Source of the DNA: Bacteroidota bacterium
GTDB taxonomy: Bacteria > Bacteroidota > Bacteroidia > Chitinophagales > Chitinophagaceae
Reading direction: 5' to 3'
DNA: 57,695 nt
NCBI GenBank assembly: GCA_029560415.1
Contig: JAKQKY010000018.1
Span: 1 to 57,695 of the forward strand
Shown here: one piece after another, positions 34,283 to 43,103 of the stretch
Numbering within the stretch: the stretch's first letter is position 1
Layout: each line of letters begins with the position of its first letter
Program-made: the position numbers and the translations under genes
The notes under the pieces: generated by a model
Database searches by the model: none
What the model was told of the DNA's origin: nothing
What the model saw: the letters and a program-made list of their open reading frames with translations, nothing else

Positions 34283-35062
34283 TTACCAGGTTGCACCCGG
34301 GTAAGTTCTTTGCAGTGATTGCATTTCGGCCAAAATGAAACCGGCATGTTCGGTATGTATGCCCTGTTTGCCGCCAGATTGCATGTATATATTTTTATCG
34401 GGCATGGGTATGGTTGCTTCGGCTAATATTTCTCCAACCTGTTCAAACCATTTATCTTTTAATTGACTCACATCAACACCCAATCCCTGTTTGGTCAATT
34501 CCTTTTCATAATCAGCGGGCATAAATAATTCTCCGGTATACATCCATAAAAAATCAATGGCCTTCAGCATCCTTTTATGGCTTTCTTCTGTTCCATCGCC
34601 AAGGCGGATAACCCATTCGCGGCTCCACCTGATATGGTAAATTGTTTCTTTGATCGATTTGGCGGCAATGGCAGATAACTGTGCATCCTTACTGCTTTTC
34701 ATTTCTTCGAATAACAGGTACTGGTAAACGCTGTAAAAATACTGACGCAATACGGTTTGTCCCCAATCACCTGTTGGTAATTCTGTAATCAACGGGTTTT
34801 TAAATTCGCGTTCACCCCTCATATATGCCAGGCTGTCTTCCGTGGCCGGGAACAAAGGATGTTCGGGCGATTGGTTGATGAGCTCTGCCGCATACTGGTA
34901 AAAATTCCTTGCCTGTCCGAGTAAGTCGAGAGAAATATTGGTAATGGCAATATCCTGTTCAAGAATGGGACCATGTGCGCACCACTCGCCATTGCGTTGT
35001 GCCAATACAAGGTTGGCATCGGCGAGGTGAAGGGTATAATCTAACAGCGACTGATTGTTCAT
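34283..35062 (-). CDS. paaC: phenylacetyl-CoA epoxidase structural subunit PaaC
   Basis: Ferritin-like subunit that pairs with PaaA in the epoxidase core; it has lost the metal-binding role. A 259-residue all-helical protein with the family's LRQYFYSVYQYLLFEEMKSS and IRWSREWVIRLGDGTEESHKRM segments. Lies between paaB (56-base gap) and paaD (a few bases), same strand. Confidence 0.94.
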   Translation of the reverse strand: MNNQSLLDYTLHLADANLVLAQRNGEWCAHGPILEQDIAITNISLDLLGQARNFYQYAAELINQSPEHPLFPATEDSLAYMRGEREFKNPLITELPTGDWGQTVLRQYFYSVYQYLLFEEMKSSKDAQLSAIAAKSIKETIYHIRWSREWVIRLGDGTEESHKRMLKAIDFLWMYTGELFMPADYEKELTKQGLGVDVSQLKDKWFEQVGEILAEATIPMPDKNIYMQSGGKQGIHTEHAGFILAEMQSLQRTYPGATW

Positions 35063-35118
35063 TTGATTTCAATTAAAGGTCAATAATTATCCACGGCAAT
35101 TTATCATGCTACACCGGT

Positions 35119-35487
35119 TTACATATGCTTTACTTCATCAGGAAGATCGTAAAATGTCGGGTGACGATAGATCTTATCTGCTGCGGGTTCAAAAAAGCTT
35201 TCGGCTTCATCGGGGTTAGAAGCGTGGATATATTTACTCTCCACTACCCAAAGGCTGATGCCTTCCTGGCGACGGGTATATACGTCGCGGGCATTTTCCA
35301 TGGCCATGGCAGCATCTGCAGCATGCAGGCTTCCGGCATGTTTATGATCAAGGCCCTGTTTGCTGCGGATGAATACTTCCCAAAGCGGCCATGCCTGCTC
35401 GTTAGTTTGTTGTGACTGTGTTGCAGCACCTCCTCCTGTTTCTTCAGGAATATCGCCGTACAAAAATTTTCTGATCTGAATATTCAT
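35119..35487 (-). CDS. paaB: phenylacetyl-CoA epoxidase subunit PaaB
   Basis: Small epoxidase subunit that bridges two PaaAC pairs and is needed for activity. Start at ATG 35487 (MNIQIRKFLYGD, 122 residues); upstream residues to 35523 are not conserved. The family sequence WPLWEVFIRSKQGLDHKHAGSLHAADAAMAMENARDVYTRR is clear. Relative to E. coli PaaB there is a short insert near residues 9-24 (IPEETGGGAATQSQQ). Same strand as paaA, 62-base gap. Confidence 0.94.
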   Translation of the reverse strand: MNIQIRKFLYGDIPEETGGGAATQSQQTNEQAWPLWEVFIRSKQGLDHKHAGSLHAADAAMAMENARDVYTRRQEGISLWVVESKYIHASNPDEAESFFEPAADKIYRHPTFYDLPDEVKHM

Positions 35488-35549
35488 GGTATTAAATTGA
35501 AATGCAGAAAAACAGTTGATCAATTTCTGCGGTGATTAAATTAAAATGA

Positions 35550-36497
35550 TCAGGCTGCTACATGTTTTTGAACAACAGCTTTTTTATTGGCATAAGCCAG
35601 CGCAGCCTCACGAACCCATTCACCTTCCTTTTGCGCTTTACGCCTGGCTTCAAGCCTTTGACGATTGCAGGGTCCATTTCCTTTTACCACCTGCCAGAAT
35701 TCATCCCAGTTGATTTCTCCGAAATCATAATGTTTGCGGGCATCATTCCATTTCAAGGCAGGGTCGGGAAGCGTCATGCCCAATAACTTTATCTGTTCTG
35801 CAATCATGTCTACAAAACTCTGGCGCAATTCGTCATTCGTTTTTCTTTTGATCTTCCATTTCATGCTCTGATCGCTGTTTGTGCTTTCACTGTCTTTCGG
35901 ACCAAACATCATCAAACTTGGCCACCACCAACGGTTGATGGCATCCTGGCACATGGCCTTTTGTTCAGCAGTACCCTTGCTCAACACCAATAATGCATCA
36001 AAGCCCTGGCGTTGATGAAAACTTTCTTCTTTGCAAATGCGTACCATGGCCCTGGCATAAGGCCCATACGATGTACGGCATAACATGACCTGGTTTAAAA
36101 TGGCGGCGCCATCAACCAGCCATCCAACAGCGCCCATATCGGCCCAGGTTAATGTGGGGTAATTAAAAATGGATGAATATTTTGCTTTCCCGCTGTGCAG
36201 GTCATCTATCATTTGTTCGCGGCTGCTACCCAGGGTTTCGGCGGCAGCATATAAATACAGGCCATGTCCTCCTTCATCCTGCACTTTTGCAATCAGGATG
36301 GCTTTTCTCTTTAATGAAGGCGCCCGGCTGATCCAGTTTCCTTCGGGCAACATGCCTACTATTTCACTGTGTGCATGTTGGCTGATCTGGCGGATGTTTG
36401 TTTTTCGGTATGCTTCCGGCATCCAGTCTTTGGGTTCGATCTTTATTTCCCGATCAATTTTATCCTGGAATATTTTTTCCAAATCCTGTACTTGCAT
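35550..36497 (-). CDS. paaA: phenylacetyl-CoA epoxidase catalytic subunit PaaA
   Basis: Catalytic di-iron oxygenase subunit that makes the 1,2-epoxide of phenylacetyl-CoA. Start at ATG 36497 ([15 protein letters not shown], 315 residues). The carboxylate-bridged di-iron ligands lie in [13 protein letters not shown] (first ExxH) and [14 protein letters not shown] (second ExxH). The segment DRxMKWKIKR-like and the C-terminal [19 protein letters not shown] match the family. First gene of the run; a perfect 22-bp palindrome lies 31 bases upstream. Confidence 0.96.
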   Translation of the reverse strand: MQVQDLEKIFQDKIDREIKIEPKDWMPEAYRKTNIRQISQHAHSEIVGMLPEGNWISRAPSLKRKAILIAKVQDEGGHGLYLYAAAETLGSSREQMIDDLHSGKAKYSSIFNYPTLTWADMGAVGWLVDGAAILNQVMLCRTSYGPYARAMVRICKEESFHQRQGFDALLVLSKGTAEQKAMCQDAINRWWWPSLMMFGPKDSESTNSDQSMKWKIKRKTNDELRQSFVDMIAEQIKLLGMTLPDPALKWNDARKHYDFGEINWDEFWQVVKGNGPCNRQRLEARRKAQKEGEWVREAALAYANKKAVVQKHVAA

Positions 36498-36515
36498 GGA
36501 GATGAGTTTAAGACG

Positions 36516-36523
36516 TAAAAATA
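36516..36523 (-). promoter_or_regulatory. Candidate -7 box of paaA
   Basis: Minus-strand TATTTTTA (7 of 8 to TAnnTTTG), 18 bases before the paaA ATG and 5 bases downstream of the palindromic operator, which would therefore cover the -33 region. Confidence 0.4.
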
Positions 36524-36528
36524 ATAAA

Positions 36529-36550
36529 AAAACTAACAACTGTTAGTTTT
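36529..36550. promoter_or_regulatory. Perfect palindromic operator upstream of paaA
   Basis: Half-sites AAAACTAACA (36529-36538) and TGTTAGTTTT (36541-36550) are exact reverse complements, separated by AC. The size and symmetry suit a TetR-family dimer. A related site overlaps the promoter of the tetR gene at 42135-42156, so the TetR protein encoded there is the likely binder. Confidence 0.75.
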
Positions 36551-36580
36551 CGAGGAAATTTATTGGAAAACAGGGAAAGA

Positions 36581-37252
36581 TCAGATCCACTTGTTTTTAT
36601 GAGCCAGCGAAATGACCTGGGCCTTAGAAGTTACGTGCAGTTTAGTGTAAATATTGGCAATGTGTTTTCGAACGGTTAACACGCTAAGAGATAATTCACT
36701 GGCAATGCGTTTGGCATCCCAGCCATTAACCATCAGTTGAAGGATTTCCTTTTCCCGCTCGGTGATCACATTGGGCAAAGTTGAAACCGGGCTGTTATCA
36801 ATAGCCGATGATTGTGAACTGCTTAACAATTGCAGTGCTTTTCTTGCAATGGCCGGACTCATGGGCGCCCCGCCAAATTCGAGAATGGTGATGATGGCAT
36901 CCTGCAGAACAGATGCCGGTTCGTGTTTCAATAGGTAACCCGAAGCACCGGCCTTGATGGCTTCAAATATTTTTTCATCATCGTCAAAAACGGTGAGAAC
37001 AATAAAATGTATATGCGGGTAAAGTGATTTGGCCAGCCTGATGGTTTCGATGCCATCCATTTCAGGCATTTCAAGATCCATGAAAATGACCTGTGGTAAC
37101 ATTGAATGTGGCAGTCCTTTTAATTCTTCCAGGCATGCATGACCGTTATCTGCCAGAAAGACCAGATCAAGATTGGGAAACATTTTTATCTTTTGAATAA
37201 AAGTGTTCCTGTTTATTTTATTGTCTTCTGCAAGTGCTACTGAAAATTTCAT
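36581..37252 (-). CDS. NarL/LuxR-type response regulator
   Basis: A 223-residue DNA-binding response regulator. Receiver domain about 4-122: acidic residues Glu9-Asp10, phospho-acceptor Asp59 in VIFMDLEMPEMDG, Thr/Lys at LTVFDD and LLKHE. The LuxR helix-turn-helix is at about 160-220 (ITEREKEILQLMVNG...SVLTVRKHIANIYTKL). It follows its partner histidine kinase by 44 bases on the same strand. It lies directly upstream of paaA, so transcript read-through into paaA is possible. Confidence 0.94.
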   Translation of the reverse strand: MKFSVALAEDNKINRNTFIQKIKMFPNLDLVFLADNGHACLEELKGLPHSMLPQVIFMDLEMPEMDGIETIRLAKSLYPHIHFIVLTVFDDDEKIFEAIKAGASGYLLKHEPASVLQDAIITILEFGGAPMSPAIARKALQLLSSSQSSAIDNSPVSTLPNVITEREKEILQLMVNGWDAKRIASELSLSVLTVRKHIANIYTKLHVTSKAQVISLAHKNKWI

Positions 37253-37296
37253 AACGGAACATTAAAGTTGATATAAAGATGTTGGATTAAGGATAA

Positions 37297-39231
37297 TCAA
37301 TTTGTAGTAGGTTGGATGATCACATTTGTTCCGTGTGGATCGTTTTTCTGCCAGGCGATCATCCAGCCTGCTTCTTTTGCCCTGCTTTTCATATTGCTGA
37401 TCCCATTGCCAGATGCCATGTGTGTATCATGGGAGGCGATTCCGGTTCCATCATCGGATATAGTAACACGCCAGCTGTGATTGCTTTCAATATAGATCCG
37501 GATATTGGATGCCTGGCTATGTTTTAATGAATTGATAACCCCTTCACGGGCAATCTGGAACAGATGAAAAGCCTGTGAAGGCGCCATGAGCAGATCGCTG
37601 TTGATCTGTTCCAATACCTCAATGCTTAGTTTTGGATAGCTGGGCCTGATGCGCTGTATGAAAACTTTTAACCGGTCGCTGATGGCCGTTAATGAGAGGT
37701 TGTCTTTTTTCAATACCCAGATCGTATCATTTAGCTGCGAAACAATGGCTTGAGAATTATTCCGTAATTCCTGTAATGCATCCAGGTCTTCATCATTTTT
37801 AAGATGCAGGGTAATCTGGTCGAGGTTTGATGCGATGGAAGCGGCATAAGCTCCAAGACTATCATGTAGGTCTGCGGCTATCCGTTTCCGTTCGTTCTCT
37901 TCTGCCTTGCTCACCGCCAGTAACGACAATTGTTTTTCTTCTTCCTGCATTTTTTCCAGTTTCAATTGTTGTCTTTTTTTATAAAGCCTGAATAGCAGCC
38001 AGGCAACTATAGAACTGAAGATGATCAACAATAGAAGCCCCACGAAAAGATAACGTTGCCTGTTGATGTCGAGGTTCTGACGGATGATCAGGTTCTCTTT
38101 TTTCTGCAATTCAAATTTTGCCTGGATCTGTGCCAGGGCATCGGCAGAATTTTTTTCGTAGATGGTATCTTTCAGTGCGATAATATTTTCCAGTACACCG
38201 GCATAACCAGCCTGGTTTCCCATCACTTTATAACATTCACCAAGAGAACTGTAGAGGAAAAGCAGCTTGGTAACGATTCCATATTGCCTGGCCATATCGA
38301 TTCCTTCAAGGCATATGGCAATACCTTTTTCTGGTTGGCTGTTATGGGCATAATAGAGCCCGAGTTGCGACATGTCGGAAACAATGTAAAACGGGTCGCC
38401 TATTATCTTCCTTATCTCAATTACCTCCTTCAAAGGAGCTTCGGCTAATGCAGGCCTTCCGGCCCTGATCTGCAACTGTGCCTTTATGGCCAGGGAATTT
38501 GACAAGGCAAATAAGTTCTCATGTTTTCGTGAATATAGCACGGCCTTATTTATATAATAGAATGCAGAATCCGGTTGCCCGAGACCGTTATAATTCAACG
38601 CCAGGTTTGCAAACACGATCCCGTACTTTTCCAGTAAAATGGTATCGCGTGCAGTTCGCATGGCTTTCAGGTGCCATGATAAGGATTCTTTGGTTTGTCC
38701 CATTTCCAGGTAAGCCCAGCCAATAAGCGTTTTTCCTTTTACCTGCAACAGGATATCATTGGCTTTCTCGCCGGCATTGATACCCTGGTATCCCATTTCA
38801 ATGGCTTCCTTGTATTCATTTTTACGCATAAATGCCCGTCCCTTCTGGTTATAAAGATTAGATTCTAAAACCGGGTCGGGACTGGTTTTAGACAACATAT
38901 CCAGCGATTTATTGCAGAGGGCAATGGCCGAATCAAAAAATCCTTTGGTGATCAGTGCTCCTGACTGGTGTTGCAAGGCCATGATTTCTGCGTGCAGGTC
39001 TTGTTTTTTAACGGCAAGCTTTCGTGCCATGTCAGCATATAACATTAAGGTGTCTGGGTGCAATGAATACCCGATTTCACACAGTGAAAAAATGGCTTTT
39101 ATTTTTTCTTGATCGCCTACAGCCTTTGCTACATTGAGTTTCAGGCTATCGATGGTCCTGGTTTGCGTAAATGATACAGAAGGAAGATGTGCAAAAAAGA
39201 GCAGCAGCGAAAGGGTGTGGAGTATTTTCAT
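37297..39231 (-). CDS. TPR-containing sensor histidine kinase (HisKA_3)
   Basis: A 644-residue membrane kinase: signal peptide (1-22), about seven tetratricopeptide-like repeats in the periplasm (about 30-360), one membrane helix (about 393-415), coiled region, then the HisKA_3 dimerisation helix RKRIAADLHDS with phospho-acceptor His456 and a HATPase domain ending in VTISDDGTGIAS and NGISNMKSRAKEAGW. The TPR sensor class is common in Bacteroidota; the signal is unknown. Forms an operon with the response regulator downstream. The pair lies between paaABCD and paaE-tetR, so a role in regulating aromatic use is conceivable but unproven. Confidence 0.93.
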   Translation of the reverse strand: MKILHTLSLLLFFAHLPSVSFTQTRTIDSLKLNVAKAVGDQEKIKAIFSLCEIGYSLHPDTLMLYADMARKLAVKKQDLHAEIMALQHQSGALITKGFFDSAIALCNKSLDMLSKTSPDPVLESNLYNQKGRAFMRKNEYKEAIEMGYQGINAGEKANDILLQVKGKTLIGWAYLEMGQTKESLSWHLKAMRTARDTILLEKYGIVFANLALNYNGLGQPDSAFYYINKAVLYSRKHENLFALSNSLAIKAQLQIRAGRPALAEAPLKEVIEIRKIIGDPFYIVSDMSQLGLYYAHNSQPEKGIAICLEGIDMARQYGIVTKLLFLYSSLGECYKVMGNQAGYAGVLENIIALKDTIYEKNSADALAQIQAKFELQKKENLIIRQNLDINRQRYLFVGLLLLIIFSSIVAWLLFRLYKKRQQLKLEKMQEEEKQLSLLAVSKAEENERKRIAADLHDSLGAYAASIASNLDQITLHLKNDEDLDALQELRNNSQAIVSQLNDTIWVLKKDNLSLTAISDRLKVFIQRIRPSYPKLSIEVLEQINSDLLMAPSQAFHLFQIAREGVINSLKHSQASNIRIYIESNHSWRVTISDDGTGIASHDTHMASGNGISNMKSRAKEAGWMIAWQKNDPHGTNVIIQPTTN

Positions 39232-39402
39232 GAAGCCCGCCGTTTATGATCTAAAAGTATCAATTATTTACCTATGGATACTCATCTACTACAAATTGAG
39301 TATTGGTTTGGCAACGTTGAACCATCATATTTACACCCAAATTCAGGAATCCTTTCTGCAAAGCCATTCAGCAATATTATTATCAACCTAAAATCAAACA
39401 CG

Positions 39403-40206
39403 ATGTTTTGTAAAAATGGCTTCCTGGTATTATTGGCTTCCTGTTTCTTTTTCATTGGATGTAAAAAATCTGGAGATGACAGCAATCCCGTTACCCCGTC
39501 TGAAATTACCGCTCCGCCGGCTTCACTTGGTCTTTCATCTTTTTATAAAAAATACGTAGATGCAGATGGAATTCCGGTTATCAGTTCCGAAAATGTACCT
39601 GATGAAGCTTTGCGTAGAGCCAGGGATATTGTAAAAGACATGCTGAGGCAGATTGCCGCTGCAAAAACCAAAATGATCGCCAATCATCTTCGGGTAGGCG
39701 TTATCGGTGTAAATGAGCGGCCGACGCAGATGCCCGAATACAGTGATTTATATACAGCTTTCCCGGGTACAGATTGGGATAACCGGGCACGTGCATATGG
39801 TGCAACGTTAGAAAGGCCTTTAACAACCAACTGTGAAGAAAACCTTTTGTGCCAGGCGGGTGACCGTTACCGTGGTGAAGAAATACTTACGCATGAATTT
39901 GCTCATGCCATTCATGAACTCGGTCTTCGTTTCTCTGATCCCGGTTTCGACGGCAGGCTGCAGGCTGCTTATGACCATGCTGTAAGTACCGGGTTATGGA
40001 CAAACACCTATGCGATTACAGATATACGTGAGTATTGGGCAGAAGGGGTACAGGACTGGTACAATGTGAACCTCGAAGCATCTCCTGCAAATGGAGTACA
40101 TAACCAGGTTAATACCCGAAGCGAATTGCAGGCTTACGACAGCATGTTATACGATCTCATCAGGGCTTATTTTGCCGATGACAATGTAAGGCATGGCTGT
40201 TATTAA
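39403..40206 (+). CDS. putative zinc metallopeptidase lipoprotein (HEFAH)
   Basis: A 267-residue lipoprotein (lipobox FIGC, Cys20) starting at ATG 39403; the frame is open to 39274 without coding signs. The zinc motif is HEFAH (164-168) in EILTHEFAHAIHEL, and a downstream REYWAEGVQDWYN segment offers Tyr211 and Glu214, laid out like the third ligand region of anthrax lethal-factor-type gluzincins. Cys144 and Cys150 may form a disulfide. A surface or periplasmic peptidase is likely; substrate unknown. Divergent from the TPR kinase gene (171-base gap). Confidence 0.83.
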   Translation: MFCKNGFLVLLASCFFFIGCKKSGDDSNPVTPSEITAPPASLGLSSFYKKYVDADGIPVISSENVPDEALRRARDIVKDMLRQIAAAKTKMIANHLRVGVIGVNERPTQMPEYSDLYTAFPGTDWDNRARAYGATLERPLTTNCEENLLCQAGDRYRGEEILTHEFAHAIHELGLRFSDPGFDGRLQAAYDHAVSTGLWTNTYAITDIREYWAEGVQDWYNVNLEASPANGVHNQVNTRSELQAYDSMLYDLIRAYFADDNVRHGCY

Positions 40207-40305
40207 AAAGAAAGTACAGTGAAAGATATTAATCTCTATGAAACGAAATTTGTAAAACGCCAGGGTGCAAATTAAAGGCGTACATTTTTCTCATGCTTGA
40301 ATAAG

Positions 40306-40340
40306 GAGGGGGTCTGAATTAGGCAGGCCCTCTTTTTTTT
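40306..40340 (+). terminator. Probable terminator after metallopeptidase gene
   Basis: GAGGG and CTG pair with CAG and CCCTC across an asymmetric internal loop, followed by eight T residues (40333-40340). It lies about 100 bases after the stop. The rest of the 240-base gap 40207-40447 shows nothing else clear. Confidence 0.6.
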
Positions 40341-40424
40341 GTTACATCCATTTCATTTTACAGATAGATAAACATATGTTGTACAACCTAACGATAACGC
40401 CTATAGGTTTTAGTGGAAAGATAG

Positions 40425-40449
40425 AAGTCCGTTGAACAAGCGGGCTTTT
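40425..40449. terminator. Weak hairpin at the end of paaE
   Basis: AAGTCCG (40425-40431) pairs with CGGGCTT (40441-40447) with one wobble, next to the paaE stop codon. A T-rich stretch follows on the plus side. Confidence 0.35.
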
Positions 40450-41527
40450 ATTTTATATCAAAATCAACCACAACGGTTTCTGTTCTTGGGTGCGATTGGC
40501 AGGTAAGAATGAATCCCTGTTCAATTTCTTCGGGTTCAAGGGCGTAGTTCACATCCATATCTACTTTGCCTTCCACCAGCTTGGCCCTGCAGGTACAACA
40601 AACACCACCCTTGCAGGCATAAGGAAGATCGGCACCCTGCTGCAAGGCTGCATCGAGGATACTCTGTCCTTTATACGCAAGGTCAAATCCGAATGATCTT
40701 CCATCGAGCCTGATGCTTATGTGGCTTTTGGCCGATTGATCTGTTTCTATAACGCTTGTTTTATCATTGCCGCTAACTGCCTGGCCTGGAGTGGTAAATA
40801 ACTCGAAATGAATCCTGCTCTTATCAATTCCCTTCGATGCTAAAAAATCGCTGCTGAGAAAGATCAAGGCTTCCGGCCCACATATATAGATGTCATCAAA
40901 GTTTTTAAACGGAATGAGTTTATCCAGTGCCGTTAGTTTCTTTGCGTCAATTCTTCCATAAAAAATATCGGCATCTGTTTTTTCCCTGCTGAGGATATTT
41001 ATAAAATTGAATCGTTGCAGATATTTATTTTTCAATGCTTCCAGTTCTTCAAAAAAGATGATCGAACTTCTGCTTCGGTTGCTGTACACCAGGGTAAAAC
41101 GGCTTTCGGGTTGTACCTGCAGGCTATGTTTGATGATCGACATGATGGGCGTTATGCCGCTGCCCGCAGCAATGGCGAGGAAATTGCCCGCTTTGTTTTC
41201 CCTGATATGTGCGTTGAATTTTCCTACAGGTGGCATTACTTCCAATATATCTCCTGCTTTTAAAGATTCATTTGCCAGGGTAGAAAAGAGTCCTCCATCT
41301 ACTTTTTTTATGGCAACACGAAGTTGATTTTCATGAGGTGCCATGCAAATAGAATACGATCGCCTGATCTCTGTTCCATTGATGATTTTCCTCACCGTGA
41401 GGTTTTGTCCTTCCTTATATTGAAAGGCAGCTTTGAGTGATTCTGGTATGTTGAAACTTACCGAAACGCAATCACTGGTTTCTCTTTTAACTTCATCGAT
41501 CGTTAGTTCATGAAAATGTACTGCCAT
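40448..41527 (-). CDS. paaE: phenylacetyl-CoA epoxidase reductase subunit PaaE
   Basis: NAD(P)H-dependent reductase that feeds electrons to the PaaA di-iron site. A 359-residue protein with FAD-binding domain (about 1-105, including RSYSICMAP), NAD-binding domain (about 110-235, LAIAAGSGITPIMS), and a C-terminal plant-type [2Fe-2S] ferredoxin domain (about 270-359) with the cysteines CKGGVCCTC and the distal Cys in FILTCQSHP. Unlike paaABCD it is about 4 kb away, as the second gene of a tetR-paaE unit (2-base gap). Confidence 0.94.
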   Translation of the reverse strand: MAVHFHELTIDEVKRETSDCVSVSFNIPESLKAAFQYKEGQNLTVRKIINGTEIRRSYSICMAPHENQLRVAIKKVDGGLFSTLANESLKAGDILEVMPPVGKFNAHIRENKAGNFLAIAAGSGITPIMSIIKHSLQVQPESRFTLVYSNRSRSSIIFFEELEALKNKYLQRFNFINILSREKTDADIFYGRIDAKKLTALDKLIPFKNFDDIYICGPEALIFLSSDFLASKGIDKSRIHFELFTTPGQAVSGNDKTSVIETDQSAKSHISIRLDGRSFGFDLAYKGQSILDAALQQGADLPYACKGGVCCTCRAKLVEGKVDMDVNYALEPEEIEQGFILTCQSHPRTETVVVDFDIK

Positions 41528-41529
41528 AA

Positions 41530-42120
41530 TTATTTAGTTAATCCGTGTAATAGTTGTTCTGTCATATCGTTTTCAAGTTCACTAATCCCGTATTCTTTTT
41601 TATGTCGCTGCCAGTATTCAATTCCCCTCACAGCCGAAAGAATTGTGAGTACGGCAATATGAGGCTGAATGGGTTTGAGGGTGCCTTCGTCTACGCCATC
41701 CTTCACGATCTGTATCATTCTCGCTTCATATATTTTCCGTTGGTTTAGAAAATTACTCAGGTAAGGTTCTTTCAATTGTTTCCATTCGTGATTCGCCACA
41801 TATACTTCATCAAACAGGTCTACCATCATGTGTACGTGAAAACGCACCAGGTTTTCGAGTTTGGCCAGGGAGTCTTCCTGCAGTTTTTCTACTTCATCGA
41901 TGTGCAGGTTAAAATCATTGGCTACTTTAAAACAGATCGTTTGCAGGATCTCACTTTTGGAGCCGATGTGGTTGTATAAGCTAGATGCCTCAACCCCGAT
42001 ATTTTCAGCCAGTTCCCTCATAGAACTTGCCACAAATCCCTTCTTCCTGAAAAGAGCTGCAGCCTTTTTAGTGATGGCATCTTTTTTCGTGCCATTCCTC
42101 GATGCTTTGATCTTGGCCAT
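41530..42120 (-). CDS. TetR-family transcriptional regulator, probable paa repressor
   Basis: A 196-residue regulator with the N-terminal helix-turn-helix TKKAAALFRKKGFVASSMRELAENIGVEASSLYNHIGSK and a helical ligand-binding C-terminal domain. It is co-transcribed with paaE. An imperfect copy of the paaA palindrome overlaps its own promoter box, which suggests autoregulation and control of paaA. Phenylacetyl-CoA would be the natural inducer, by analogy with other paa regulators; that is inference. Confidence 0.9.
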   Translation of the reverse strand: MAKIKASRNGTKKDAITKKAAALFRKKGFVASSMRELAENIGVEASSLYNHIGSKSEILQTICFKVANDFNLHIDEVEKLQEDSLAKLENLVRFHVHMMVDLFDEVYVANHEWKQLKEPYLSNFLNQRKIYEARMIQIVKDGVDEGTLKPIQPHIAVLTILSAVRGIEYWQRHKKEYGISELENDMTEQLLHGLTK

Positions 42121-42133
42121 AGGGCTATTTGTA

Positions 42134-42141
42134 CAAAACTA
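42134..42141 (-). promoter_or_regulatory. -7 promoter box of tetR-paaE
   Basis: Minus-strand TAGTTTTG is an exact TAnnTTTG match, 13 bases before the tetR ATG at 42120, and lies inside the operator-like palindrome. Confidence 0.5.
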
Positions 42142-42156
42142 ACGGTTATTCGTTTT
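42135..42156. promoter_or_regulatory. Second, degenerate TetR operator at the tetR promoter
   Basis: Half-sites AAAACTAACG (42135-42144) and TATTCGTTTT (42147-42156) with spacer GT. The left half matches the paaA operator half at 9 of 10 positions; the right half matches by 7 of 10 as an inverted repeat. Same 10-2-10 architecture. It overlaps the tetR -7 box. Confidence 0.6.
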
Positions 42157-42221
42157 TTAAGTTCTATTTGCTTGTAAAAAAGATTTATTAATGATTATTT
42201 TTACAACGAAAATAAATTGCC

Positions 42222-43103
42222 ATGCAACTACAAGATATAGACAGGGTAGCTTCTATCAGTCCTGATGATTTTCGCAAGAATTATTATGAACCAAAGAAAC
42301 CCCTTATCATTACCAACCTGGCAAAAAGCTGGCCTGCTTATCAAAAATGGAATTGGGATTATTTTATTAAGATTGTCGGCGATAAAGAGGTAGGCGTATA
42401 CAACAACATAAAAAGCGATGCCTATACTGCCATTAATACCGCAGATGCCTACATGAAGTTTGGCGAATACCTGCAAAAAGCAAGGTCCGGCCCTTTGGAT
42501 CTGCGGATATTCCTTTTCAATATTTTTCAACATGCTCCGGAGATTACCCAGGATTTTACCTGGCCCGACGAGCTTATGAGTGGTTTTGTAAAGAAATACC
42601 CCATGCTGTTTGTGGGAGGGCAGGGTTCTATCACCCATATGCATTTCGACATCGACATGAGTCATATCCTGCATACCCAGTTTGCCGGCAAAAAAAGGGT
42701 GTTGCTTTTCCCTTTCGAAGAACAGTATAAATTATACCGTAAGCCATGGGAAGTATTGAGCATGGCCAATTATGCCAACTACAAGGAAGGGTTTGATTAT
42801 GAGCATTTTCCGGCCGTTAAACTGGCCAAAGGCTATGAAGTGGTGCTCGAGCATGGGGATACCTTATATATGCCTGCAGGTTTCTGGCATCATATGGAAT
42901 ACATAGAGGCTGGCTTTGCCATGAGTTTACGGGCTATGCAAAGCAGCCTTGGAGGCAAACTAACGGGACTGTGGAAGTTGTTTGGTATGCGTGGAATTGA
43001 TACGTTGATGAAAAAAACAGCTCCGGTATGGTGGTATAACCGTAAAAAAGAGCAATTATTACAGTATGCGCAACGGGAATTGAGTATTTCGGCAGAAAAG
43101 TGA
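42222..43103 (+). CDS. cupin-like (JmjC-type, cupin_8) oxygenase
   Basis: A 293-residue protein with the JmjC-like/FIH-type fold of iron- and 2-oxoglutarate-dependent oxygenases. The metal motif His141-x-Asp143 lies in ITHMHFDIDMSHILH, and a distal His (His223 or His224) in YMPAGFWHHMEY. The GKKRVLLFPFEEQ segment resembles the 2-oxoglutarate Lys region. Bacterial members hydroxylate ribosomal proteins or other targets; the substrate here is unknown. Divergent from tetR with 101 bases between starts. A TATTTTTA -7-like box at 42196-42203 precedes it. Confidence 0.87.
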   Translation: MQLQDIDRVASISPDDFRKNYYEPKKPLIITNLAKSWPAYQKWNWDYFIKIVGDKEVGVYNNIKSDAYTAINTADAYMKFGEYLQKARSGPLDLRIFLFNIFQHAPEITQDFTWPDELMSGFVKKYPMLFVGGQGSITHMHFDIDMSHILHTQFAGKKRVLLFPFEEQYKLYRKPWEVLSMANYANYKEGFDYEHFPAVKLAKGYEVVLEHGDTLYMPAGFWHHMEYIEAGFAMSLRAMQSSLGGKLTGLWKLFGMRGIDTLMKKTAPVWWYNRKKEQLLQYAQRELSISAEK

